A DNA stretch of 64,000 nt from an uncultured Tenacibaculum sp. (GTDB taxonomy: Bacteria; Bacteroidota; Bacteroidia; Flavobacteriales; Flavobacteriaceae), in NCBI GenBank assembly GCA_947497895.1, contig CANMIL010000013.1, forward strand, positions 38,493-102,492. The letters run 5' to 3'. Both the position numbers and the translations under genes were made by a program. The notes below the pieces were generated by a model, which was not told the origin of the DNA, searched no databases, and saw only the letters and a program-made list of their open reading frames with translations. Of the stretch, positions 52,451 through 61,753 are shown in pieces; within the stretch, counting starts at the first letter, position 1; every line of letters begins with the position of its first letter.

Positions 52451-54433
52451 ATGAAACTCCATGAAACCAGCTTTTTATATGCTTTAATCAGATTTGTTTT
52501 TATTCTGATTCTCTTTTATTTGATTCGACGAAATTCAAAAAAGAAAACTGACTACTTGTTATCAGAGTTTATTGTTGTAAATGTGAGCAAATATGCATCA
52601 TTAAGTGTGGTGATTATTTTCTTACTTACGTTGTTAAACGTTTTCAACCTTTTCAATTATTTATGGCTTGTAACTGTTTTTTTAATTTTCGATCTGAACA
52701 ACTTCAATCATCCGAAAATTATTTACTCATCGTTAAAAAACTCTTTTGATAAACTTACAGCGGACTATATTGGATTTATTGAAAGCCCCCATAAAAAAGA
52801 AGACGTACTAAATTCCATAAGATCTCAAAAATTAAGTACAACTGAGTTGTACGATGCTATTTCAGTAATCTCAATCATTGGGTTGGTCTTTTTTATCAGG
52901 ATGTATTTTTATACGAATGACCTATTTTTGTTCTCTGAAAACTGGTTTACCGATTATGAAAAACTAACCTTAGTTCAAAATCAAAAATGGTTCAATATTG
53001 AGTATCAAGAAATGGGAGAATATGCCCTTATTAGTATATTCAGCTATTTCTTTAAAGTTAGTTCAGGTATGAGTCTGCAAATGTTTGGACTTTTACAAAC
53101 AGTTATCCTTTCAATTCTGATATATTTTCTAATAAAAACGATTAGTAAAAAAGACAAACTACTAACGCCTATTTTTACTTCATTTTTGTTTTTTGCCGGT
53201 TTAAGCATCTTACCTATTGATCTTACTTCAATATTTAAGCATCAAAAAATATTTACGGTTATATTTATACTTCTTCCCGTTCTCATTAAAATATCTGAGA
53301 AACAACACTATTATAAATTCAGAACAAATCTATTCATTACTTGTATTGCCTTTGTTGCCATAGCATTAACCTCTTTTGCTTCTATGATTATTTTAGTTGC
53401 ACCTGTATTTATAATTCTTACTTTTTTCGATAGTAGCAAAACAACGAGTCAGCAAATAACACTGTTTCTATTACCATTCACGGTTGGCTTATTAACACTC
53501 ACCCTATTTATGATATCTTATGAATACGGGCACTTCAATATTGACTTCTTTTTAAAAAACAGTTTTATTGAAATATCCAATTTCACAAAAACAGAAAGTT
53601 TATATGTCGATTATGAGAATATTATTAAGTATGTTTCATTGCTATGTACGGTGACTGTTTTAATGAATATTTTAAGTCATAATTTAAATCTAATTTCATG
53701 CACAATTTGCACTTTATACCTAGTCATATCAGCTTTCTATCATACTGAATTCTTTCTTATTGATAAAACCCTTTTACTATCCGTTTTTAGTTTTCTTACA
53801 CCTCTGTGTATTGGATGTATTATCTCCGACTTGTTTTTTAATAGCATTAAATGGTTTGACTCCAAAAACTCGGCATACATCGCTGCCTTTTTTATATTAA
53901 TAGAGTTAGCTATTGGTGGAACTTCTCAAATGGACTTTCTTGGAAGATTCAAAAAATCAAATGAAACTAACAGACAATTATTATCGGTTTATGATAAAAT
54001 TATCACTTCGCATTTACCATATAGTTACGCTGTAGTTAATCATGAAGAAGCGATGACTTTTAGTAAATCAAGCCATTTCTTTATTAACTATTATGAACTA
54101 AATGAAACGTACATAGAAAAGGATTCGATATTTCATACGAATAAAAAGGAAAAGGATTTCTTAAAAACTCATCCCGAAGCTATTATTCCTAATAGTGTAT
54201 TCTTATTTGAAATATTGGGTGTTGATAAAAATGTTAGTCGAATAGGCTTCTTAACATCAGAAAAGCAATTAAAACAAAACGACAGCATAATTAAAAAATT
54301 AAAATCAAGAGGTCGAAACATTTCCTTATATGTAAATACAGACCGACTTCGAGTTTATAAAATTATCAACAAAAAAAACAGTAGTAATATTAATAAGATG
54401 CTGTTTTACGATAAAAGATTACAACAACTTTAA
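52451..54433 (+). CDS. polytopic membrane protein of the Pel-like locus, unknown function
   Basis: The 660-residue protein has about ten or more membrane segments between residues 8 and 500, interrupted by polar loops (about 90-130), and a soluble C-terminal part (about 500-660). I recognise no family: there is no GAF/GGDEF arrangement as in PelD and no TPR as in PelE. A GT-C-like or structural membrane role is possible. It starts 6 nt after the hydrolase gene and is 70 nt before the deacetylase/porin gene, so it belongs to the same operon. Confidence 0.85.
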   Translation: MKLHETSFLYALIRFVFILILFYLIRRNSKKKTDYLLSEFIVVNVSKYASLSVVIIFLLTLLNVFNLFNYLWLVTVFLIFDLNNFNHPKIIYSSLKNSFDKLTADYIGFIESPHKKEDVLNSIRSQKLSTTELYDAISVISIIGLVFFIRMYFYTNDLFLFSENWFTDYEKLTLVQNQKWFNIEYQEMGEYALISIFSYFFKVSSGMSLQMFGLLQTVILSILIYFLIKTISKKDKLLTPIFTSFLFFAGLSILPIDLTSIFKHQKIFTVIFILLPVLIKISEKQHYYKFRTNLFITCIAFVAIALTSFASMIILVAPVFIILTFFDSSKTTSQQITLFLLPFTVGLLTLTLFMISYEYGHFNIDFFLKNSFIEISNFTKTESLYVDYENIIKYVSLLCTVTVLMNILSHNLNLISCTICTLYLVISAFYHTEFFLIDKTLLLSVFSFLTPLCIGCIISDLFFNSIKWFDSKNSAYIAAFFILIELAIGGTSQMDFLGRFKKSNETNRQLLSVYDKIITSHLPYSYAVVNHEEAMTFSKSSHFFINYYELNETYIEKDSIFHTNKKEKDFLKTHPEAIIPNSVFLFEILGVDKNVSRIGFLTSEKQLKQNDSIIKKLKSRGRNISLYVNTDRLRVYKIINKKNSSNINKMLFYDKRLQQL

Positions 54434-54503
54434 TTAACCCACCTTAACTCCTCCCACTTAATTATTTGCAAAATGTAAAAGCGCTTAACCTAAACTCATT
54501 CAT

Positions 54504-57500
54504 GTGAAAAGAAAAACTAACCAATTTATGAAAATAGGAGTAGTACTATTCCTGTTTGCCTGTTCCTTTTACGGCTTTTATTCTGGAAAAAACGGATTAA
54601 TTAAATCAAAAAACTCTAATGAAAATTATACATTTTCAAAAAGTGATTACTTTATTAATAAAAAGAAACCAATCGTAAGTTTTATTGGAAATCTTGAGAA
54701 AAATAATGGTACGTTATCTCATGTTCAACAACTTTGCGATTATACCAAGATTCCTTTTCATGCTATTTCCAATGAAGATTTGAAAGATAATGAATTCAAT
54801 ATCCCGAATACATTAAAAACAATTTGTCTTGATAAAACTGATTCTCTTTCTCTAAAAACCATAGAAAAGTTGATCGAATTTACTGCAAAAGGAGGAACAC
54901 TTATACTAAGTAATTTACCTACAGACATGCGTCTAAATTATCTGATCGGACTGCAAAAGAAAACCTCTCTTCATACATATAATACTACTGCGAAAGGAGT
55001 TTTATTCACCAACAACTTTACACCAAATCTCAACAACCTTGAGATTTTCAAAGATCTAATTCACTATGGATTAAATAAAAGTAGTTTCAATAAAAGGGTA
55101 AAAACAATTCTTTCCTCTGTAAATGAAGAAAACTACCCTGTTATTCTAGAAAACCGAATTGGTGCTGGGAAAGTCATTCTTTTTAATACAACTTTCGAGA
55201 TCTCAAAATACGAAAGAGGTTTATTGTTTCCGTGCATTATCTCATCTCTTGAAGGTGTTCCCTATCCAATTGCCAATGTAAACGCCATTTTTCTAGACGA
55301 CTTCCCTAGTCCTGTATATCCTTTTATGAAAGAGCCTATTTCAAGTGAATTCAATATTTCTAGCCAGAAATTCGTCAAAGACATCTGGTGGCCAGATATG
55401 CTTGAGTTAGCAAAGAAATATAACATACATTATACTACCACCATTATTTTCGATTATGAAGAAAATGTTGAGCCACCTTTTTCTTATAAACAATGGAATT
55501 TAGCTCGAGAAAACTTCATTCCCATCCCGCATCAAATTACTCAGGATGTACTCACTCAAAATCACGAATTGGGCATCCACGGCTATAATCATGTATCATT
55601 ATTGAAAAAGAGTTGGACCTCAGAAAATATAAAGATTGCCATGAATACGGTTAAAAAAATGTGGAATATTAGCAATTACGGTCACCATCCCATTTCATAC
55701 ATACCTCCTTCGAACTATATAGATAAGCAAGGTGTTTTAGCTTTACATGAAGGTTTACCTTCACTAAAATATATGTGCAGTTTATACACAGGAAAATTGA
55801 AAAAGGGTGGAGATCGAGAGTTCAACCCTGAACCTTACACCAATGAAATGTTTGATTTCCCTCGAAACACCTCTGGTTTTTATTTAAATAACTTTAAAAA
55901 GTACCTGAAAGAATCAATGTTTTTATACACTGGAGTATGGTCTCACTTTGTACATCCCGACGATGTTTATCAAATTCCGACTATGGGAAATATAAAAACC
56001 AAAGGAGAGTTTAGTTTTAGAAACAAATTGGGGCTAAACTGGAGAAAAACCAATAAACAGAACTCGCTAGGTATGTATCCAACCTTTGAAAAACTGATTC
56101 AAGACCATATAAAAAACTACCCTTTTACAACATTTCCTGATGTTAAAAATGGAGGTAAGCTCGTGGCTCAGTTAAGAGCTAACGATTTTGAGCATGAAAA
56201 GAGCGACAAATTCTATACTGTTCAAAACATAAACTCGCAAGAAAAACAACATGATTGGTTTGTTTACATTTCTAACAATCAAGCAAAAGAAACATTTCAA
56301 TATTTAGTTGATCAAAACTATTTATTTACAAAAACAAAGTTACTCGATGGATTCATTATAAACGTAAAAACACCTAATGGGAAACTCAGTATTCCAATTT
56401 TAGAGAAAGAATCTGAACATATTTTCTCAAGTGATATTTTGACCGAATTCAACAGTTTTATAAACTATCGAGAAACCTCAAAAGACATACTCAATGAAAA
56501 ACTCAAAAACTTAAGACGGCAAATATTTAAAAGTGATACCTTATCAATAGCTACATGGAAAGAATATGCTAAGTATGCAGGATGGGCAAAACAAGAAAAC
56601 ATTTTTTGGAGTGATTTAGAGAATTACTACTACAAACATCAAAATTATGCAGTAGCTTGTTTGCCAGAAAAAATGGCAAAACATATTTGGTATCCTTCGG
56701 AAAAAAGTAAAACAATTTGGTTGGAGCGAAAAATAATTAACGCCGTTGACATCAATAACAAAATAATCTTATTAAAGGAATATATTAAAAGCTATAACAC
56801 TCAGAAGAATCAAAAATCAATTCAACAAAAACTCGAGCGAATAGCAGAATTAAATCCCACTATTGAAAATCGCCTTGCCTATATATTAACATATCTTTGG
56901 AATGATAGTGAGGATAAATTTGCTGTTCTTTCAACACTTCCTATTACGAAAGACTATAAACGTATTTCCAATGAACTGGCCTGGTATTTCTATGAACAAA
57001 AACAACTTCAAAAAGCTTTGAAATGGGCTTCACTATCAGAGAAAACAACTATAGAAACGCAACTTTATTGGTTGTTCGAAGCAAAAAAATATGTTGAGCT
57101 TGAGTTTTTCTATGATAATTACAAATACAACTCAAAAGAAGAAAAGTTTCTAGCCGATAAAACAATGATTGATCTTTATTTGGCAAAAGAAAAATTTTTA
57201 AAAGCATGGAAAATAGCTTCTGAAATTCCAAAATCAAATAAAGAATATAACTCTATTCGAAAAAAGTTGAATACATTTTTCCTATACCAAAAAAGAAAAA
57301 CACAAAAGGTTATCATTGATAATGATTCTTACCTATATAAGAAAATAAGAGATAGCATTCAGCGAATATTTATGATAGAAGAGAATAATTTATATAGTGT
57401 TCAATCGATGTTAAACACAAACAGAGAAGAAATTAGCACATTCAATAAAAAATTCACATACAGTTATCTTGATAAAAACAACCATGCCCATAACTTTTCA

Positions 57501-58235
57501 TTTACACATTCCTTGGTAAATGATATTGTCAACAAAAAAGGAAAAAGTTTTTCTCTTTTCGGACTGAATTACCAATTCGAAAACTCAAAATCATTCAGTG
57601 AAGTATTTAGGTATTCAGGTAATTTTGGTTTTGAAACTGACCGAAATAAATACTTCTTTCATCTTGGAATTCAAGGAAGTTATAATTTAGAAAACAGCTT
57701 AATTTCGTTGAGTTACAAAGCCTCTCCAGTAAGAAATAATATTGGTTTCGGAGATTTTTTATATGTGAATACATTAGGGTGTTATTATGAAAAAAACTTC
57801 AAGAACAGAATCAATACTACAGCATATCTTGAAAACAATTACTATACGGATGATAATTCTGATATGACTCTTTCGCTCTCCATAAATTATCCGGTCTATA
57901 AGTATGGTAATAATATTTTCAGAACCGTAGCTGAAAGTACCCACTCTATAGGTTCAGCTGATTTAGACGGAATTCCGTATTGGATGACAACCAATAGACA
58001 TTTCGCAGGTGGAGGTATACAATACCAACTTAATACTGATATTGATAAAACCTTTATTCTTTTGGATGGAATGTATTTTTACGATAGCTATTCATCCTAT
58101 TTTTCAAGATATAGGGCCAAACTGAACTTTCAATTGCAAAAAAACTTTACGGTTAATTTCAGTGGTGAGTTATTTCAACATAATTTATATTATTCAAATA
58201 CATTTAATGTTGGCTTATCATACTATATTGATTAA
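54504..58235 (+). CDS. fused deacetylase (DUF2194-like) - TPR - outer-membrane beta-barrel protein
   Basis: The 1243-residue protein starts at GTG 54504 (ATG 54528 is an alternative) with a hydrophobic signal segment. Residues about 55-640 resemble a polysaccharide deacetylase domain: DD at 265-266 (FLDDFPSP), HELGIHGYNH with His354, His359 and His363, and HFVHPDD (481-487). Residues about 680-930 are helical with TPR-like repeats (FYEQKQLQKALKWASLSEK). Residues about 980-1243 are alternating beta strands ending SYYID, like an outer-membrane porin. This combines the PelA deacetylase and the PelB TPR/porin in one chain. Domain borders are by eye. Confidence 0.85.
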   Translation: MKRKTNQFMKIGVVLFLFACSFYGFYSGKNGLIKSKNSNENYTFSKSDYFINKKKPIVSFIGNLEKNNGTLSHVQQLCDYTKIPFHAISNEDLKDNEFNIPNTLKTICLDKTDSLSLKTIEKLIEFTAKGGTLILSNLPTDMRLNYLIGLQKKTSLHTYNTTAKGVLFTNNFTPNLNNLEIFKDLIHYGLNKSSFNKRVKTILSSVNEENYPVILENRIGAGKVILFNTTFEISKYERGLLFPCIISSLEGVPYPIANVNAIFLDDFPSPVYPFMKEPISSEFNISSQKFVKDIWWPDMLELAKKYNIHYTTTIIFDYEENVEPPFSYKQWNLARENFIPIPHQITQDVLTQNHELGIHGYNHVSLLKKSWTSENIKIAMNTVKKMWNISNYGHHPISYIPPSNYIDKQGVLALHEGLPSLKYMCSLYTGKLKKGGDREFNPEPYTNEMFDFPRNTSGFYLNNFKKYLKESMFLYTGVWSHFVHPDDVYQIPTMGNIKTKGEFSFRNKLGLNWRKTNKQNSLGMYPTFEKLIQDHIKNYPFTTFPDVKNGGKLVAQLRANDFEHEKSDKFYTVQNINSQEKQHDWFVYISNNQAKETFQYLVDQNYLFTKTKLLDGFIINVKTPNGKLSIPILEKESEHIFSSDILTEFNSFINYRETSKDILNEKLKNLRRQIFKSDTLSIATWKEYAKYAGWAKQENIFWSDLENYYYKHQNYAVACLPEKMAKHIWYPSEKSKTIWLERKIINAVDINNKIILLKEYIKSYNTQKNQKSIQQKLERIAELNPTIENRLAYILTYLWNDSEDKFAVLSTLPITKDYKRISNELAWYFYEQKQLQKALKWASLSEKTTIETQLYWLFEAKKYVELEFFYDNYKYNSKEEKFLADKTMIDLYLAKEKFLKAWKIASEIPKSNKEYNSIRKKLNTFFLYQKRKTQKVIIDNDSYLYKKIRDSIQRIFMIEENNLYSVQSMLNTNREEISTFNKKFTYSYLDKNNHAHNFSFTHSLVNDIVNKKGKSFSLFGLNYQFENSKSFSEVFRYSGNFGFETDRNKYFFHLGIQGSYNLENSLISLSYKASPVRNNIGFGDFLYVNTLGCYYEKNFKNRINTTAYLENNYYTDDNSDMTLSLSINYPVYKYGNNIFRTVAESTHSIGSADLDGIPYWMTTNRHFAGGGIQYQLNTDIDKTFILLDGMYFYDSYSSYFSRYRAKLNFQLQKNFTVNFSGELFQHNLYYSNTFNVGLSYYID

Positions 58236-58277
58236 ATAACTTACTTTGATCACCCTTAAAAAAACAAATTATAGTCG

Positions 58278-58285
58278 TATTTTTG
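58278..58285 (+). promoter_or_regulatory. -7 element before the aminotransferase gene
   Basis: TATTTTTG fits TAnnTTTG 20 nt before the ATG at 58305. It suggests that the sugar genes can be transcribed apart from the Pel-like operon. Confidence 0.5.
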
Positions 58286-58304
58286 ACACGATAAAACGCA
58301 TACA

Positions 58305-59432
58305 ATGAAAAAAATACAAATGGTTGACTTACAGAGTCAATATCAAAAAATAAAAGACGTTGTTAATACATCAATTGAAGAGGTTTTAAACTCTTCAGCT
58401 TATATCAACGGTCCGTATGTAAAAGAATTCCAAGCTGATTTAGAAAAATATTTAAATGTAAAACATGTAATTCCTTGTGCCAATGGAACGGATGCTTTAC
58501 AAATTGCAATGATGGGGCTAGGTTTAAATCCTGGTGATGAAGTGATAACTGTTGATTTTACCTTTGCTGCAACGGTTGAAGTTATTGGCTTACTCCAATT
58601 AACTCCTGTTTTAGTCGATGTTGAATTAGACACTTTTAATATTAACATAGAAGCTCTTAAAAAGGCAATTACTCCAAAAACCAAAGCAATTGTTCCTGTT
58701 CATTTATTTGGTCAGTGTGCAAATATGGAGGCTATTCTTGAAATTGCAAAAGAACACAATTTGTATGTTATTGAAGATAACGCCCAAGCTATTGGTGCCA
58801 ACTATACTTTTGCCGATGGAACTATAAAAAAAGCCGGTACTATAGGACATGTGGGAACTACTTCTTTTTTCCCTTCTAAAAACTTAGGTTGTTATGGTGA
58901 TGGTGGAGCTATTTTTACCAATGATGATGAATTAGCCCATACCTTAAGAGGCATTGTGAATCACGGAATGTATAAAAGATATTATCATGATGTTGTTGGT
59001 GTAAACTCTAGATTAGATAGTATACAAGCAGCTGTATTAAAAGCCAAGCTTCCGAATCTAGATGCTTATTGTGAATCAAGAAGAAAAGCCGCTGAATTTT
59101 ATTCAAATGCTTTTAAAAATAATGAGAATATAATTACTCCAGTAATTAGTGATTTTACTACACATGTATTCCACCAATATACGTTGAGAATCACCAATGG
59201 AAAAAGAGATGCTCTACATAAGCATTTATTAGATAATAATATTCCAAATGCAATTTATTATCCAGTACCGTTACATGCTCAAAAAGCATATAAAGATGAT
59301 CGTTATAATGAGGAGGATTTCAAAGTTACCAACCAATTAATTGATGAAGTTATCTCCTTACCAATGCACACAGAATTAGATACCGAACAACAAGAATTTA
59401 TAAGCCAAACCGTTTTAGATTTTTTAAACTAA
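58305..59432 (+). CDS. DegT/DnrJ/EryC1/StrS-family sugar aminotransferase
   Basis: The 375-residue PLP enzyme shows IPCANGTDALQIAMMGLGL, PGDEVITVDFTFAATVE, VIEDNAQAIGA and the PLP lysine in FFPSKNLGCYGDGG. These enzymes transfer amino groups to nucleotide-linked keto sugars for surface polysaccharides. It lies between the Pel-like operon and galE, which suggests supply of an amino sugar, but other surface glycans are possible. Confidence 0.92.
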   Translation: MKKIQMVDLQSQYQKIKDVVNTSIEEVLNSSAYINGPYVKEFQADLEKYLNVKHVIPCANGTDALQIAMMGLGLNPGDEVITVDFTFAATVEVIGLLQLTPVLVDVELDTFNINIEALKKAITPKTKAIVPVHLFGQCANMEAILEIAKEHNLYVIEDNAQAIGANYTFADGTIKKAGTIGHVGTTSFFPSKNLGCYGDGGAIFTNDDELAHTLRGIVNHGMYKRYYHDVVGVNSRLDSIQAAVLKAKLPNLDAYCESRRKAAEFYSNAFKNNENIITPVISDFTTHVFHQYTLRITNGKRDALHKHLLDNNIPNAIYYPVPLHAQKAYKDDRYNEEDFKVTNQLIDEVISLPMHTELDTEQQEFISQTVLDFLN

Positions 59433-59479
59433 CTATACTCACATGAAATAATTAATTTCTTTAACCACGAAAAAACCAA

Positions 59480-60496
59480 ATGAACATGAAAAAAATCCTA
59501 GTAACAGGAGGATTAGGCTTTATTGGATCGCATACCGTTGTAGAACTGCAAAATGCTGGTTTCGATGTTGTGATTATTGATAATTTATCAAATTCCAGAA
59601 TAGAAGTACTACAAAACATTGTTGAAATTACTGGTAAAAAACCAGACTTTCATCAAATAGATTTAAGAGTTAAATCTGATGTAAAAAACTTCTTTGACAC
59701 GAATACAATCGATGGAATTATTCATTTTGCTGCCTCTAAAGCTGTTGGAGAAAGTGTGGAAAAACCACTAGATTATTATGAAAATAATATCGGTAGTTTA
59801 GTATACTTACTTCAAGAAATGCGAGATAGAAATTTCGATAATTTTATCTTTAGTTCATCTTGTACGGTATATGGTCAAGCGGATGAATTACCTATTACTG
59901 AAAATGCGCCTGTAAAAGCTGCTGAATCTCCTTATGGAAATACCAAACAGGTTGGTGAAGAAATTATAAAAGAATCATGTAATGCTCATAATTTAAATGC
60001 AATCGCCTTACGATACTTTAATCCTATTGGAGCACATGACAGCATTAAAATTGGAGAATTACCACTTGGTGTTCCTCAAAACTTAATTCCTTTTGTTACA
60101 CAAACTGCAGCAGGAATAAGAGAGGAATTATCTGTTTTTGGAGATGATTATCCAACTGAAGATGGAACGGCTGTAAGAGATTATATTCATGTGGTAGACT
60201 TGGCAAAAGCGCATATTGCTGCACTTCAAAGGCTGTTAGATAAAAAGAACAAGGCCAACTTTGAGTTTTTTAATGTTGGTACTGGAAAAGGTAGTTCTGT
60301 TTTAGAAGTTCTTCAATCTTTTGAAAAGGTAGCTGATAAAAAATTGAACTATAAAATAGTGGGTAGAAGAGCCGGAGATATTACGGCTGCTTATGCCGAT
60401 ACGACATTAGCCAGTAAAGAGTTGAACTGGAAAACTGAAAAAACTTTGGATGAGGCCTTAGAATCCGCATGGAAATGGCAACAAAGTCAATCATAA
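59480..60496 (+). CDS. galE: UDP-glucose 4-epimerase
   Basis: The 338-residue short-chain dehydrogenase/reductase has TGGLGFIGSHTVVEL for NAD, SSSCTVYG, the catalytic YGNTK (Tyr and Lys), RYFNPIGAHDS and VRDYIHVVDLAKAH. It interconverts UDP-Glc and UDP-Gal and, in some members, the N-acetyl forms. In Pseudomonas a C4-epimerase (PelX) supplies UDP-GalNAc for Pel, so this may serve the nearby locus. Confidence 0.94.
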   Translation: MNMKKILVTGGLGFIGSHTVVELQNAGFDVVIIDNLSNSRIEVLQNIVEITGKKPDFHQIDLRVKSDVKNFFDTNTIDGIIHFAASKAVGESVEKPLDYYENNIGSLVYLLQEMRDRNFDNFIFSSSCTVYGQADELPITENAPVKAAESPYGNTKQVGEEIIKESCNAHNLNAIALRYFNPIGAHDSIKIGELPLGVPQNLIPFVTQTAAGIREELSVFGDDYPTEDGTAVRDYIHVVDLAKAHIAALQRLLDKKNKANFEFFNVGTGKGSSVLEVLQSFEKVADKKLNYKIVGRRAGDITAAYADTTLASKELNWKTEKTLDEALESAWKWQQSQS

Positions 60497-60534
60497 AAAA
60501 GAAGCCCAAGTTGATCAACTTGGGCTTCTTTTTT
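60495..60534. terminator. bidirectional palindromic terminator
   Basis: A perfect 40-bp inverted repeat (AAGAAGCCCAAGTTGA arm) with A and T runs lies between convergent galE and ackA. Confidence 0.9.
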
Positions 60535-60552
60535 AATTTATAAGTGAATTAT

Positions 60553-61740
60553 TTATCCTTCTAATAATTCAAATGATTGTCGAGCAATTTCTAGTTCTTC
60601 ATTCGTTGGGATCACTAATACTTTTACCCTAGAGTTCTCTGCACTCATATCTGTAAACTCACTCACTCTTTGATCGTTTATTTTCACGTCCAAAGAAATA
60701 CCAAGCCCATCCATATCTTTACAAATCAATTCTCTCATTTTTTGAGAATTTTCCCCTATTCCAGCGGTAAAAACAATGGCATCTAATCCGTTCATAGCAG
60801 CAAGATAAGAACCTATGTATTTCTTAACACGATAAGCATTCATTTCTAAAGCTAAATTACATAACTCATCTCCTTTATCAGCAGAATCTTCAATATCTCT
60901 TAAATCACTATACCCTGTTAATCCATACATACCGCTTTCTTTATGCAGCATATTATTCACTTCTTCAGAAGTATAACCAAGAGAATCGATTAAATGGAAA
61001 ATTAAACTGTGATCAACATCACCACTTCGAGTTCCCATAATCAATCCAGTTGCTGGTCCAAACCCAAGACTATGATCAATACTCTTACCATCTTTAATAG
61101 CAGTCATACTACATCCATTACCTAAATGAATGGTTATGATTTTCGAATTTTCTTTATTTAAATAGTCAATGGCTTGTTCTGAAACATACTTATGGCTTGT
61201 TCCATGAAAACCATACAATCGAATATTTTCATTCTCTAAAAACTCATTTGGTATTGCGTATTTATATGCTTTCGTTGGAATAGTTTGATGAAAAGAAGTA
61301 TCAAAAACTACTATTTGCTTTGCTTTATTAAAGATATCTTCAGCAACATTAATACCTTCTAAATTTGCAGGATTATGCAATGGAGCCAAAGGGAATAAAT
61401 CTTTTATTTTATTTTTTACCTCCGACGTTACTTCAATAGTCTCGGTAAAAGAACTTCCTCCATGCACTACTCTATGTCCAACAGCTTTAATTTCATCAGT
61501 AGAGGAAATTACACCTAATTTAGTATCAAGTAATAATTGAACAACCTTTTCAAGTCCTTCTTTATGATTTTTTATATTCGTTATTTCTTCAATAGATTCT
61601 TTTTCTGTTTTATAACGAACCTTACTATCTTCCAATCCAATTCTCTCAATAACTCCAGAACATATGACACGTTGTTCTGGCATCACAAATAATTGGTATT
61701 TAATAGAAGAGCTTCCTGAGTTTATTACTAAGATTTTCAT
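60553..61740 (-). CDS. ackA: acetate kinase
   Basis: The 395-residue enzyme converts acetyl phosphate and ADP to acetate and ATP, reversibly. It shows VINSGSSSIKYQLF at the N-terminus, GHRVVHGG, FDTSFHQTIP, GFHGTSHKYV, IHLGNGCSMTAI and GIGENSQKMR. It follows pta by 13 nt; together they form the Pta-AckA pathway. Confidence 0.97.
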   Translation of the reverse strand: MKILVINSGSSSIKYQLFVMPEQRVICSGVIERIGLEDSKVRYKTEKESIEEITNIKNHKEGLEKVVQLLLDTKLGVISSTDEIKAVGHRVVHGGSSFTETIEVTSEVKNKIKDLFPLAPLHNPANLEGINVAEDIFNKAKQIVVFDTSFHQTIPTKAYKYAIPNEFLENENIRLYGFHGTSHKYVSEQAIDYLNKENSKIITIHLGNGCSMTAIKDGKSIDHSLGFGPATGLIMGTRSGDVDHSLIFHLIDSLGYTSEEVNNMLHKESGMYGLTGYSDLRDIEDSADKGDELCNLALEMNAYRVKKYIGSYLAAMNGLDAIVFTAGIGENSQKMRELICKDMDGLGISLDVKINDQRVSEFTDMSAENSRVKVLVIPTNEELEIARQSFELLEG

Positions 61741-61753
61741 ATTCCAACAAATT

